From Planctomycetota bacterium (GTDB lineage: Bacteria > Planctomycetota > UBA1135 > JAKEFM01), in assembly GCA_022616055.1 (NCBI GenBank), contig JAKEFM010000084.1:1-32242 (forward strand): a DNA stretch of 32,242 bases, written 5' to 3'. This document shows, piece by piece, positions 8,873 to 15,410 of this stretch (position 1 is its first letter; every line of letters starts with the position of its first letter). The notes beneath the pieces are model-generated. The model saw only the letters and a list, made by a program, of their open reading frames with translations. It did no database searches and was not told where the DNA came from. Position numbers and translations under genes: made by a program.

Positions 8873-10369
8873 ATGTCCGAGAAGTACATGAACTTCATCG
8901 GCGGCGAATGGGTCGCCGCCTCGACGGGCAAGTGGTTCGAGAACCGCAACCCCGCCGACCGCACCGACCTGGTCGGGCTCTTCGCGGACGGGGACGCGCG
9001 CGACGTCGAGGCGGCGGTCGCGGCCGCGGCGCGCGGGTTCGAGACCTGGCGGCTCCTCCCCGCGCCGAAGCGGGCGGAGATCGTGCTCCGCGCGGGGGAG
9101 AGGCTCGTCGAGCGGAAGGAGGCCTTCGCGCGCGACATGACGCGCGAGATGGGGAAGATCCTCGACGAGACGCGCGGGGACGTCCAGGAGGCGATCGACA
9201 CCGCCTTCTACGCGGCGGGGGAGGGGAGGCGGATGTTCGGGGACACCGTCCCCGTCGAGCTCCCCGACAAGTTCGGGATGTCGGTGCGCTGCCCGGTCGG
9301 CGTCTTCGCGATCGTCACGCCCTGGAACTTCCCGATGGCGATCCCCTCCTGGAAGATCTTTCCGGCCCTCGTCTGCGGCAACACGGTCGTCTTCAAGCCG
9401 GCGAGCGACACCCCCCTCTCCGCGGTGAACTTCGTGCGGACGCTCGCCGACGCGGGGGTCCCCCCCGGCGTCGTGAACCTCGTCACGGGAGGGGGGCGCG
9501 CCGTCGGCTCGCCCCTCGTCGAGCACCCGAGGGTCCGCGGGGTCTCTTTCACAGGCTCGACGGAGGTTGGCCGGACGATCGCGGAGGGGGCGGGGAAGCG
9601 GCTCAAGCGCTGCTCCCTCGAGCTCGGGGGGAAGAACGCGCAGCTCGTCCTCGAGGACGCCGACCTCGACCTGGCCGTCGACGGGGCGGTGTGGGGCGCC
9701 TTCGCGACGGCGGGGCAGCGCTGCACGGCGACCTCGCGCGCGATCGTCCACGAGCGGGTGATCTCGACCTTCACGGAGCGGCTCGTCGCCCGCGTCGAGC
9801 GCCTGAAGCTCGGCCCCGGCCTCGACCCCGGGACGGAGATGGGGCCGCTCGTGAACGAGGGGCAGCTGAAGACGGTCGAGCACTACGTCCGGGTCGGTCT
9901 CGACGAGGGGGCGACGCGGATCACGGGAGGGGAGCGGCCGGGCGGAGGGGCCTTCGAGAAGGGGTGGTTCTACGAGCCGACGGTCTTCACGAACGTCCGG
10001 CCCGACATGCGGATCGCCCAGGAGGAGATCTTCGGCCCGGTCCTCTCGGTCCTCCGGTGCGGGTCCCTCGAGGAGGGGCTCGCGATCCTGAACGGGACCG
10101 CCTACGGCCTCTCCTCCTCGATCTACACCCGCGACGTGAGCAAGGCGTTCCGGGCGGTCCGGGAGATCGAGGCGGGGATCGTCTACGTGAACGGACCGAC
10201 GATCGGCGCCGAGGTCCAGCTCCCCTTCGGGGGGGTGAAGGACACCGGCAACGGCCACCGCGAGGCGGGGCGCGCCGTCCTCGACGTCTTCACGGAGTGG
10301 AAGTCGGTCTACGTCGACTACTCGGGGCGGCTGCAGCGCGCCCAGATCGACAGCCGAAAAGAGGCGTAG
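8873..10369 (+). CDS. Aldehyde dehydrogenase, probable 2-aminoadipate-6-semialdehyde dehydrogenase
   Basis: 498 residues from the ATG giving MSEKYMNFIGGEWV. Canonical NAD(P)-dependent ALDH motifs are present: VTPWNFP (N152), VFKPASDTPLSA (K175), SFTGSTEVG (227-234), the general-base E250 in SLELGGKNA, and the nucleophile C284 in GQRCTAT. The C-terminal part (PTIGAEVQLPFGGVKDTGNG) resembles ALDHs acting on amino-acid semialdehydes. The next gene is a lysine 6-aminotransferase, whose product, 2-aminoadipate semialdehyde, is a natural substrate, so oxidation to 2-aminoadipate is inferred from context. Other semialdehydes remain possible. The protein lacks a signal sequence and is cytosolic. The Shine-Dalgarno is poor, with a C-rich leader before the ATG. 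Confidence 0.88.
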   Translation: MSEKYMNFIGGEWVAASTGKWFENRNPADRTDLVGLFADGDARDVEAAVAAAARGFETWRLLPAPKRAEIVLRAGERLVERKEAFARDMTREMGKILDETRGDVQEAIDTAFYAAGEGRRMFGDTVPVELPDKFGMSVRCPVGVFAIVTPWNFPMAIPSWKIFPALVCGNTVVFKPASDTPLSAVNFVRTLADAGVPPGVVNLVTGGGRAVGSPLVEHPRVRGVSFTGSTEVGRTIAEGAGKRLKRCSLELGGKNAQLVLEDADLDLAVDGAVWGAFATAGQRCTATSRAIVHERVISTFTERLVARVERLKLGPGLDPGTEMGPLVNEGQLKTVEHYVRVGLDEGATRITGGERPGGGAFEKGWFYEPTVFTNVRPDMRIAQEEIFGPVLSVLRCGSLEEGLAILNGTAYGLSSSIYTRDVSKAFRAVREIEAGIVYVNGPTIGAEVQLPFGGVKDTGNGHREAGRAVLDVFTEWKSVYVDYSGRLQRAQIDSRKEA

Positions 10370-10383
10370 CGGCCGGAGACGGA

Positions 10384-10417
10384 CGCCGGGCCCCGGACGA
10401 CGGGGCGCCGTCCGGCG
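10384..10417 (+). other. Intergenic hairpin between aldehyde dehydrogenase and lysine aminotransferase
   Basis: Left arm CGCCGG-GCCCCG (10384-10395) pairs with CGGGGC (10401-10406) and CCGGCG (10412-10417), with a 5-base loop and a 5-base bulge. No T-run follows. It may attenuate or process the bicistronic mRNA rather than end it. Confidence 0.35.
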
Positions 10418-10452
10418 CGGGTCTCCCCGCCTCGAGTCCACCGCTTCTCCCC

Positions 10453-11835
10453 ATGCGCCCCCTCCCTTCTCCCCGCGACGTCCACGGGATCCTCGGCGCC
10501 CACCTCCTCGCCGACGGGGAGTCGATCGTCCCCGACCTCGCCCGCAGCCGGGGCTCCGACCTCGTCGACGGCCGGAGCGGGGAGGTTTTCCTCGACTTCT
10601 TCACCTGTTATTCGACCCTCCCCCTCGGGTGGAACCACCCCGGCCTGTTCGACCCCGACTTCCTCGAGGAGCTGCGGCGCGTCTCGGTCAACAAGCCCTC
10701 GAACTCCGACTTCTCCACCCCCGAGTTCGCCGCCTTCGTCGACCTCTTCGCGGCGATGGCCCTCCCGCCGGGCTACGAGAGGGTCTTCTTCATCGACGGG
10801 GGCGCGCTCGCCGTCGAGAACGCGCTCAAGGCGGCCTTCGACTGGCGGATCAAGAAGAACCGGGCGGCGGGGAAGACCGGGGAGGTCGGGACCCGGGTGC
10901 TCCACTTCCGCCACGCCTTCCACGGCCGGAGCGGCTACACCCTCTCCCTCACGAACACGGCGGACCCGCGGAAGTACGCCCTCTTCCCGAAGTTCCCCTG
11001 GCCGCGCGTCTCCTCCCCGGCCTGCACGTTTCCCCTCGAAGGGGAGAACCTGGCCGCCACGATCGCCGCCGAGGGGGATGCCCTCGGGGAGATCGAGGCG
11101 GCCTTCGCGGAGCGGGGCGAGGACATCGCCTGCATCCTGATCGAGCCGATCCAGTGCGAGGGGGGGGACCGGCACTTCCGCCCCGAGTTCCTCCGCGCCC
11201 TGCGGCGGATCGCGGACGAGAAGGGATGCCTCCTCGTCTACGACGAGGTGCAGACGGGCTTCTTCGCCTCGGGGAAGCGCTGGTGCTTCGAGCACTTCCC
11301 GGGCGCCGAGCCCGATCTCGTCTCCTTCGGGAAGAAGTCCCAGATCTGCGGGTTCTTCGCAGGGCCGAGGCTCGACGAGGTCCCGGACAACGTGATGCGC
11401 GAGTCGAGCCGGATCAACTCGACCTGGGGGGGGAACCTCGTCGACATGGTGCGCTGCCGCCGGGTGCTGGAGATCATCCGGGAGGAAAACCTCGTGGAGA
11501 ACGTGCGAACGGCCGGTGAAGAAGGCCTCGCCCTCCTCCGCGAGGTCTCCGCCGAGTTTCCACGCTTGATCCACAACGTCCGCGGCCGAGGCTGCCTCCT
11601 CGCATTCGACCTCCCCTCCCCGGAGGCCCGGGAGGAGGCCTTCAAGCGCCTCTACCACAAGCGCCTCCTCGCCCTGCGGTGCGGGACGCAATCGATCCGG
11701 CTGCGCCCCGCGCTCGACGTCCGCCCGGAGGCGCTCGTCCGGGCGGCGGGGATCCTGGCGGAGGTCGCGCGGGAGATGTCGCGCGAGGCGGGCGCCGCCA
11801 CAGCCGACCGCGGTCAGGGACTCCGCTTGCCGTAG
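10453..11835 (+). CDS. lat: L-lysine 6-aminotransferase (class III PLP enzyme)
   Basis: 460 residues, a normal length. Recognisable Lat features are FFTCYSTLPLGWNHPGL, VNKPSNSDF, FIDGGALAVENALKAAFDW, RHAFHGRSGYTLSLTNT, EPIQCEGGD, YDEVQTGF (D264 contacts the PLP ring nitrogen) and SFGKKSQICG, whose K294/K295 pair includes the Schiff-base lysine. It moves the epsilon-amino group of lysine to 2-oxoglutarate, giving 2-aminoadipate semialdehyde, which cyclises to piperideine-6-carboxylate. It lies 83 bases after the aldehyde dehydrogenase on the same strand, so lysine catabolism to 2-aminoadipate is the likely joint function. Related reactions in osmolyte or secondary metabolism are alternatives. 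Its last 22 bases overlap the end of lexA tail to tail. Confidence 0.88.
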   Translation: MRPLPSPRDVHGILGAHLLADGESIVPDLARSRGSDLVDGRSGEVFLDFFTCYSTLPLGWNHPGLFDPDFLEELRRVSVNKPSNSDFSTPEFAAFVDLFAAMALPPGYERVFFIDGGALAVENALKAAFDWRIKKNRAAGKTGEVGTRVLHFRHAFHGRSGYTLSLTNTADPRKYALFPKFPWPRVSSPACTFPLEGENLAATIAAEGDALGEIEAAFAERGEDIACILIEPIQCEGGDRHFRPEFLRALRRIADEKGCLLVYDEVQTGFFASGKRWCFEHFPGAEPDLVSFGKKSQICGFFAGPRLDEVPDNVMRESSRINSTWGGNLVDMVRCRRVLEIIREENLVENVRTAGEEGLALLREVSAEFPRLIHNVRGRGCLLAFDLPSPEAREEAFKRLYHKRLLALRCGTQSIRLRPALDVRPEALVRAAGILAEVAREMSREAGAATADRGQGLRLP

Positions 11836-12443
11836 CGGCGCAGCAGGCCGATCACGACCCCGCGGATCTCGACCCGGTCCGTGACGATGGGGGAGAGGGC
11901 GCGGTTCGCCGGCTCGAGGCGGAAGCGGCTCCCCTCTCTGTAGAAGCGCTTCAACGTCGCTTCCCCGCCGTCGAGGACGGCGACGACGGTCTCGCCGCTC
12001 CGTGCGGTCGAACGTCGCTGCACGAGGATCCAGTCGCCGTCGTGGATCCCGTCCTCGATCATCGAGTCCCCCTTCACCTTGAGGACGTAGACGTCGGGGC
12101 CCGAGGGGACGAGGTCGTCGACGTCGATCGCCTCGGGGTTCTCGATCGCCTCCAGGGGAGAGCCGGCCGCGATCGTTCCGAGGAGGGGAAGGGTCGGCCG
12201 CTTCGCCTCCTGCTCGCTCGCCGCGACGACGCGCAGGGAACGGGAGGCGAGGGGCGCCGCCTTCTCGAGGTACCCCTTCCGGATCAGCTCCTCGACGTGG
12301 CCGAAGACGGTGACCCGGTGGACCCGGAGATGGCGGCCGACCTCCTCGAGGGTCGGCGCGATGCCATTCTCCCGGCGGTACTCCTCGATGAATCGGAGGA
12401 CCTGGTGCTGGCGTTCGGTGAGGGGCGCGTCCACGGTGGGCAT
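11814..12443 (-). CDS. lexA: LexA repressor / autoprotease
   Basis: 209 residues. An N-terminal winged helix (LTERQHQVLRFIEEYRRENG, then TLEEVGRHLRVHRVTVFGHVE at 31-51) is followed by the S24 peptidase domain. The scissile A93-G94 lies in LLGTIAAGSP, the catalytic S127 in KVKGDSMIEDGI and the catalytic K165 in EATLKRFYREG, so self-cleavage after RecA activation should be intact. It represses the SOS regulon. The recognition helix (RVHRVTVFGHVEEL) differs from the Escherichia and Bacillus types, so an unfamiliar operator is expected. The ATG has no clear Shine-Dalgarno. A 28-codon gene ends 40 bases upstream on the same strand and probably shares its transcript. Confidence 0.95.
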   Translation of the reverse strand: MPTVDAPLTERQHQVLRFIEEYRRENGIAPTLEEVGRHLRVHRVTVFGHVEELIRKGYLEKAAPLASRSLRVVAASEQEAKRPTLPLLGTIAAGSPLEAIENPEAIDVDDLVPSGPDVYVLKVKGDSMIEDGIHDGDWILVQRRSTARSGETVVAVLDGGEATLKRFYREGSRFRLEPANRALSPIVTDRVEIRGVVIGLLRRYGKRSP

Positions 12444-12483
12444 GGAAAGCCTAGGGCCGGAAGAGGGGTCCAGCGAGCCGGGC

Positions 12484-12570
12484 CTAGGAGAAGACGGCGA
12501 CCACGATCAGCATCGCGAAGAAGAACGTCGGTCCGAGCCGCCGGAAGAGAGGATGGGCATGCGCGAGCAT
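12484..12570 (-). CDS. 28-residue single-span membrane microprotein upstream of lexA
   Basis: A short reading frame starts with ATG at 12570 and ends TAG at 12484. A perfect Shine-Dalgarno, AGGAGG (minus strand, 12581-12576), stands 5 bases before the start, better than that of lexA itself. The peptide begins MLAHAHPLFRR, with basic residues and histidines, and ends in a hydrophobic stretch, PTFFFAMLIVVAVF, consistent with one inner-membrane span. It lies 40 bases upstream of lexA and downstream of a promoter overlapped by an inverted repeat, so it should be induced with the SOS response. Caulobacter SidA (29 residues, divisome inhibitor) and Escherichia TisB (29 residues, depolarising toxin) are small hydrophobic SOS peptides of similar size. 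I see no direct sequence match to either. Function is inferred only. Confidence 0.6.
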   Translation of the reverse strand: MLAHAHPLFRRLGPTFFFAMLIVVAVFS

Positions 12571-12589
12571 GGTTGCCTCCTGGTCCTCC

Positions 12590-12622
12590 ATCTTGGGGGT
12601 GGGCTACAGGCCCACGCAAGAT
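12590..12622 (-). promoter_or_regulatory. Hairpin in the 5' leader of the microprotein-lexA transcript
   Basis: Nested arms ATCTTG (12590-12595) with CAAGAT (12617-12622) and GTGGGC (12599-12604) with GCCCAC (12610-12615) form a 12-bp stem with a small internal loop and a 5-base apex. It lies between the predicted transcript start and the Shine-Dalgarno of the microprotein. It could slow translation, as in structured leaders of type I toxins, or act as a terminator. No T-run is present. Confidence 0.45.
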
Positions 12623-12627
12623 CGAGG

Positions 12628-12653
12628 GGCTAACAAGTGCCTATCCGTTAGCC
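12628..12653. promoter_or_regulatory. Inverted repeat over the lexA-operon promoter, candidate LexA operator
   Basis: GGCTAAC (12628-12634), a 12-base spacer, and GTTAGCC (12647-12653). The right arm covers the -10 region of the minus-strand promoter and the left arm lies just past the predicted transcript start, which is where an autorepressor would bind. The core TAAC-N12-GTTA is not one of the LexA boxes I know (CTGT-N8-ACAG, GAAC-N4-GTTC, GTTC-N7-GTTC). It also lies about 90 bases upstream of nadB and could belong to another regulator. Confidence 0.5.
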
Positions 12654-12673
12654 TCCCTTTCGCCCCCTGTCAA
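12645..12673 (-). promoter_or_regulatory. Sigma70-type promoter for the microprotein-lexA operon
   Basis: On the minus strand a perfect -35 TTGACA (12673-12668), exactly 17 spacer bases and TAACGG (12650-12645). The -10 is weak (TA then non-consensus), which fits a repressed promoter with a consensus -35. The predicted start is near 12638. Confidence 0.5.
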
Positions 12674-12741
12674 GGGCGGGGTCCTCCCCAGCCACTCGGC
12701 CCTTGGAGGATCGCCGGCCCCTCCACATTCTTCCCCGAGCC

Positions 12742-14418
12742 GTGCCCGAGCCCGAACTCCTGATCCCGCGGAGCCTCGCGGACGTCGACCTCCGGAGGGT
12801 CCCCGTCCTCTTCAGCGACGTCCTCGTCATCGGGTCGGGGGTCGCGGGGATCTCCGCGGCCGTCGAGGCGGCGGAGCGCGGGGCGGTCGCCCTCGTCGCG
12901 AAGGGGGACCTGTCGAAGACGAACACGGAGTTCGCGCAGGGGGGCGTCGCGGCGCCGCTCGGCCCCGACGACTCGCCCGACCGCCACGCCGAGGACACCC
13001 TCGCGGCCGGGGCGGGCCTCTGCGAGGAGGCGGTCGTCCGGCGCGTGACGGCGGGGGCCGGCGAGGCGATCGAGCGGCTCCGCTCGTGGGGGACCCGGTT
13101 CGACGAATCGGACGGGAGGCTGGCCCTCTCCCGGGAGGGGGGGCACGCCCGCCCGAGGATCGTCCACGCCGGCGACCGCACGGGGCTCGAGATCGAGCGC
13201 GCCCTGATCGATCGGGCGAGGCGCACCGAGAGGATCGAGACCCACGAGCGCACGTTCGTCCTCGACCTCGTCCGGAACGGCGACGGCCGCTGCGGAGGGG
13301 CCCTCGCATGGAGCGAGGGGACGGGCTTCCTCCTCTTCGCCGCCGGGGCGACCGTCCTCGCGACGGGGGGCGCCGGCCAGGTCTACCGCGAGACGACGAA
13401 CCCGGAGATCGCGACGGGGGACGGCCTGGCGTTCGCCTTCCGCGCGGGGGCGCGCGTGCGCGACCTCGAGTTCGTCCAGTTCCACCCGACGCTCCTCTAC
13501 ATCGCCGGCGCCGCACGCGTCCTGATTTCCGAGATCGTCCGCGGGGCGGGGGCAGTCCTTCGCGACCGCGGCGGGGTCGCCTTCATGAAGGAGGTCCACC
13601 CCGACGCCGAGCTCGCCCCCCGCGACGTCGTCTCGCGGGCGATCCAGCGGCGCATGGTCGAGACCGGAGACACGCATGTCCTCCTCGACCTCCGCGGCAT
13701 CCCAGGGGCTTCCGGGCGGTTCCCCGGCCTCGCGGCGGTCTGTGCCGACTTCGACCTCGACCTCGCCCGCGACCCCATTCCCGTCCGGCCGGGGGCTCAC
13801 TACTGGGTGGGGGGGATCGCGGTCGACCCGGACGGCCGCACGGACGTGCCCGGCCTCTTCGCGTGCGGCGAGGTCGCCTCCTCCGGCCTCCACGGAGCGA
13901 ACCGGCTCGGCTCGAACTCGCTCCTCGAAGGCCTCGTCCTCGGCCGCGCGGCCGGCGCGGCGGCGGCCGAGGAGAGAACGGCCCCGAAGCGGCCGGAGGC
14001 CGACCTCCGCGTCCCGGGTCGCCGGACGCCGACCTCCGGCACCGACCTGAACGAGACGGACCTCCTCTACTCCATGAAGTCCTTGCTCGGCCGCCTCGTC
14101 GGCGTCGAGCGGACGGAAGAAGGCCTCGTCGAGACGCGGGAGATGCTCCGGTTCTGGAGCCGGTACGCCCTCACCCGCTCCTTCGCGGGGCCGCGCGGCT
14201 GGGAGCTCGCGAACATGCTCACGGTCGCGAACCTCCTCACGGAAAGCGCTCTCGCTCGTCGCGAGTCGAGGGGGGTCCACTTCCGCGAAGACCATCCGGC
14301 CCGGGACGACGCGGGCTGGCTCCGGCACTTCGACCTCCTGCCGAGGTCGGTCCGGACGGGGTGGCTCGCGCCGGCGGTCGCGGCTGGTCCGGTCCCAGGC
14401 CGAATCGCGGCGGATTGA
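12742..14418 (+). CDS. nadB: L-aspartate oxidase
   Basis: 558 residues from a GTG (an in-frame TTG at 12703 would add 13). The FAD Rossmann motif GSGVAGISAAVEA starts at residue 31, followed by TNTEFAQGGVAAPLG, the flavin-binding ATGGAGQVYRETTNP, EFVQFHPTLLY, PGAHYWVGGIAVDPDGRTDVPGLFA (split across the family signature), GLHGANRLGSNSLLEGLVLG, and a C-terminal helical domain ending RESRGVHFREDHP. It oxidises aspartate to iminoaspartate, the first step of NAD synthesis, and releases peroxide or reduces fumarate. nadA and nadC are not in the window. Its last 20 bases contain one of three related GCCGA...GCGGAT motifs that flank the accessory genes downstream, so the extreme C-terminus (GRIAAD) may have been altered by an insertion. 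Confidence 0.93.
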   Translation: MPEPELLIPRSLADVDLRRVPVLFSDVLVIGSGVAGISAAVEAAERGAVALVAKGDLSKTNTEFAQGGVAAPLGPDDSPDRHAEDTLAAGAGLCEEAVVRRVTAGAGEAIERLRSWGTRFDESDGRLALSREGGHARPRIVHAGDRTGLEIERALIDRARRTERIETHERTFVLDLVRNGDGRCGGALAWSEGTGFLLFAAGATVLATGGAGQVYRETTNPEIATGDGLAFAFRAGARVRDLEFVQFHPTLLYIAGAARVLISEIVRGAGAVLRDRGGVAFMKEVHPDAELAPRDVVSRAIQRRMVETGDTHVLLDLRGIPGASGRFPGLAAVCADFDLDLARDPIPVRPGAHYWVGGIAVDPDGRTDVPGLFACGEVASSGLHGANRLGSNSLLEGLVLGRAAGAAAAEERTAPKRPEADLRVPGRRTPTSGTDLNETDLLYSMKSLLGRLVGVERTEEGLVETREMLRFWSRYALTRSFAGPRGWELANMLTVANLLTESALARRESRGVHFREDHPARDDAGWLRHFDLLPRSVRTGWLAPAVAAGPVPGRIAAD

Positions 14419-14419
14419 G
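14399..14419 (+). repeat. Imperfect repeat copy 1 at the nadB 3' end, attC-like
   Basis: GCCGAATCGCGG then CGGATTGAG, spanning the nadB stop. It matches 15360-15378 over 19 bases with two single-base gaps and also resembles 15177-15195 (GCCGAACCAGCGGATGAAG). Together the three copies bracket the accessory segment. Confidence 0.4.
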
Positions 14420-14420
14420 T

Positions 14421-14438
14421 CCTCGTGTACAGACGAGG
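14421..14438 (+). terminator. Short hairpin after nadB
   Basis: CCTCGT (14421-14426), a 6-base loop and ACGAGG (14433-14438) begin three bases after the nadB stop. The stem is short and there is no T-tract. It is positioned to end the nadB transcript. The rest of 14439-14595 holds no convincing promoter or gene. Confidence 0.35.
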
Positions 14439-14595
14439 CGGGTCCCGTTCGGGGCATGCCGCTGGCGCCGTCCACTCCGCCGCCGCGTGCGCGCGCGAGG
14501 GATCCCGCTTGGGCCGTCAGGTGAACTACTTTGTCCTGACCTCATGCGTCTTCTTCATGAACGCGAGTATTCCTCTTTCGTCGAAAGCAGAATCC

Positions 14596-15171
14596 ATGAG
14601 AAGCTGTTTATTCGCCCTGGTGTGTAGCATCGGCTCTGTTGCGGCCATGCCGCCCTGTCAGGGTGATACGGCGCTGCCTGCCGAAGCGAAGGCGGCCGGG
14701 CAGGAGCCTCGCTACGCCGCGTACTGGTTGACCAAGACGGAAGGCCGAAGCGAGTACCGCGCGCTGCTCATCACGCGATTCACTCTGGGCGAGTTGGCCG
14801 AGGTGGTGATGGTCGATGGCGAGCTTGAGAATGTACTCACGGGCGCCTGGGCTCCTCAGCTCCTGGATTGGCCGGCGCTGATGATCGCGACGTACATGAA
14901 GGACTCGATCTGGAACGACAGCGTTCCGCTCAAGCCGCTGACTCGCTTCAAGGACTTGGACGAGAAGGAACGAAAGCTCGAGGCAAACGGCGTCCGGTAC
15001 AACTATGAGGAATGCCCGCTTGCGGACGTGGTACGCCTGCTGAAATCCCCCAGGGGCAAGGTAGCCATTCATCGCCGTCTCCCGCCGCTTGGCGGCATGG
15101 AGCAGACGGCCCGCGCGTTGAGGCTCCTCTTAGGAGAGCGGATGAAGGACGACGAGTCGAAAAAGAAGTAG
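14596..15171 (+). CDS. Unrecognised secreted protein, possible integron-type cassette ORF
   Basis: 191 residues, not recognised. Residues 1-23 (MRSCLFALVCSIGSVAA then MPPCQG) read as a signal peptide. The mature part is mixed alpha/beta, with RYAAYWLTKTEGRSEYRAL, LGELAEVVMVDGELE, a helical TRFKDLDEKERKLEANG segment and a charged C-terminus ending DDESKKK. In-frame GTG (14521) and ATG (14557) starts exist but would bury the signal peptide. The Shine-Dalgarno is weak. Codon use is visibly less GC-biased than in the neighbours (runs such as CTGTTTATTCGC and AATGTACTC), which suggests recent acquisition. An attC-like half-site overlaps its stop codon, the usual place in an integron cassette. Confidence 0.65.
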   Translation: MRSCLFALVCSIGSVAAMPPCQGDTALPAEAKAAGQEPRYAAYWLTKTEGRSEYRALLITRFTLGELAEVVMVDGELENVLTGAWAPQLLDWPALMIATYMKDSIWNDSVPLKPLTRFKDLDEKERKLEANGVRYNYEECPLADVVRLLKSPRGKVAIHRRLPPLGGMEQTARALRLLLGERMKDDESKKK

Positions 15172-15206
15172 CCCCGGCCGAACCAGCGGATGAAGCTGAC
15201 CGGGGC
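15171..15206 (+). other. attC-like half-site / hairpin at the end of the cassette-like ORF
   Basis: GCCCCGG (15171-15177) and CCGGGGC (15200-15206) form a 7-bp stem starting on the last base of the stop codon. Inside it GCCGAAC (15177-15183), followed by GCGGATGAAGCTGAC, resembles the R''-L'' half of integron attC sites (RYYYAAC then a segment like TTCAAGCCGAC). The fourth base breaks the RYYYAAC consensus and no complementary L'-R' half was found before 15410. It is therefore a degenerate or partial site, or simply a terminator. Confidence 0.35.
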
Positions 15207-15410
15207 CGCCATCCTGGTTTCTATGCTCTGTTGAAGGATCTTCCCGAGGGCGAGCTGCAGCAGCGCGCCGTGCAGATGATCTACCACGTGACGACGGTTT
15301 CGTGAGAGGACGCGCGGATGCCGAGCTGGCGGAGTCCGCCCGGCGAAGCCGTCGAGCGTGCCGATCGCGGCGGATGAGCAAGGCGTCTGACCGCGCAAGC
15401 GGAGGGTGCG
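15207..15410 (+). other. Gap between accessory genes with a coding remnant and repeat copy 3
   Basis: No complete gene. Bases 15219-15305 read in one frame as GFYALLKDLPEGELQQRAVQ and then MIYHVTTVS before a TGA. This looks like a natural C-terminus without a start, so it may be a gene fragment. Bases 15360-15378 (GCCGATCGCGG, then CGGATGAG) are the third copy of the repeat seen at 14399 and, more loosely, at 15177. A Shine-Dalgarno GGAGGG (15401-15406) closes the gap. Confidence 0.3.

Noticed and set aside
12569..12763. Plus-strand frame across the lexA-nadB gap
   Set aside because: It is antisense to the better-supported microprotein start, has no Shine-Dalgarno and no recognisable content.
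15012..15305. Open frame overlapping the cassette ORF and the following gap
   Set aside because: Most of it is a shadow of the 14596-15171 gene. Only its last 29 codons look protein-like, and those are noted as a possible fragment.
15177..15410. Complete attC recombination site
   Set aside because: Only one half resembles attC. No complementary GTCAGC...GTTCGGC half was found, so a full functional site is not claimed.
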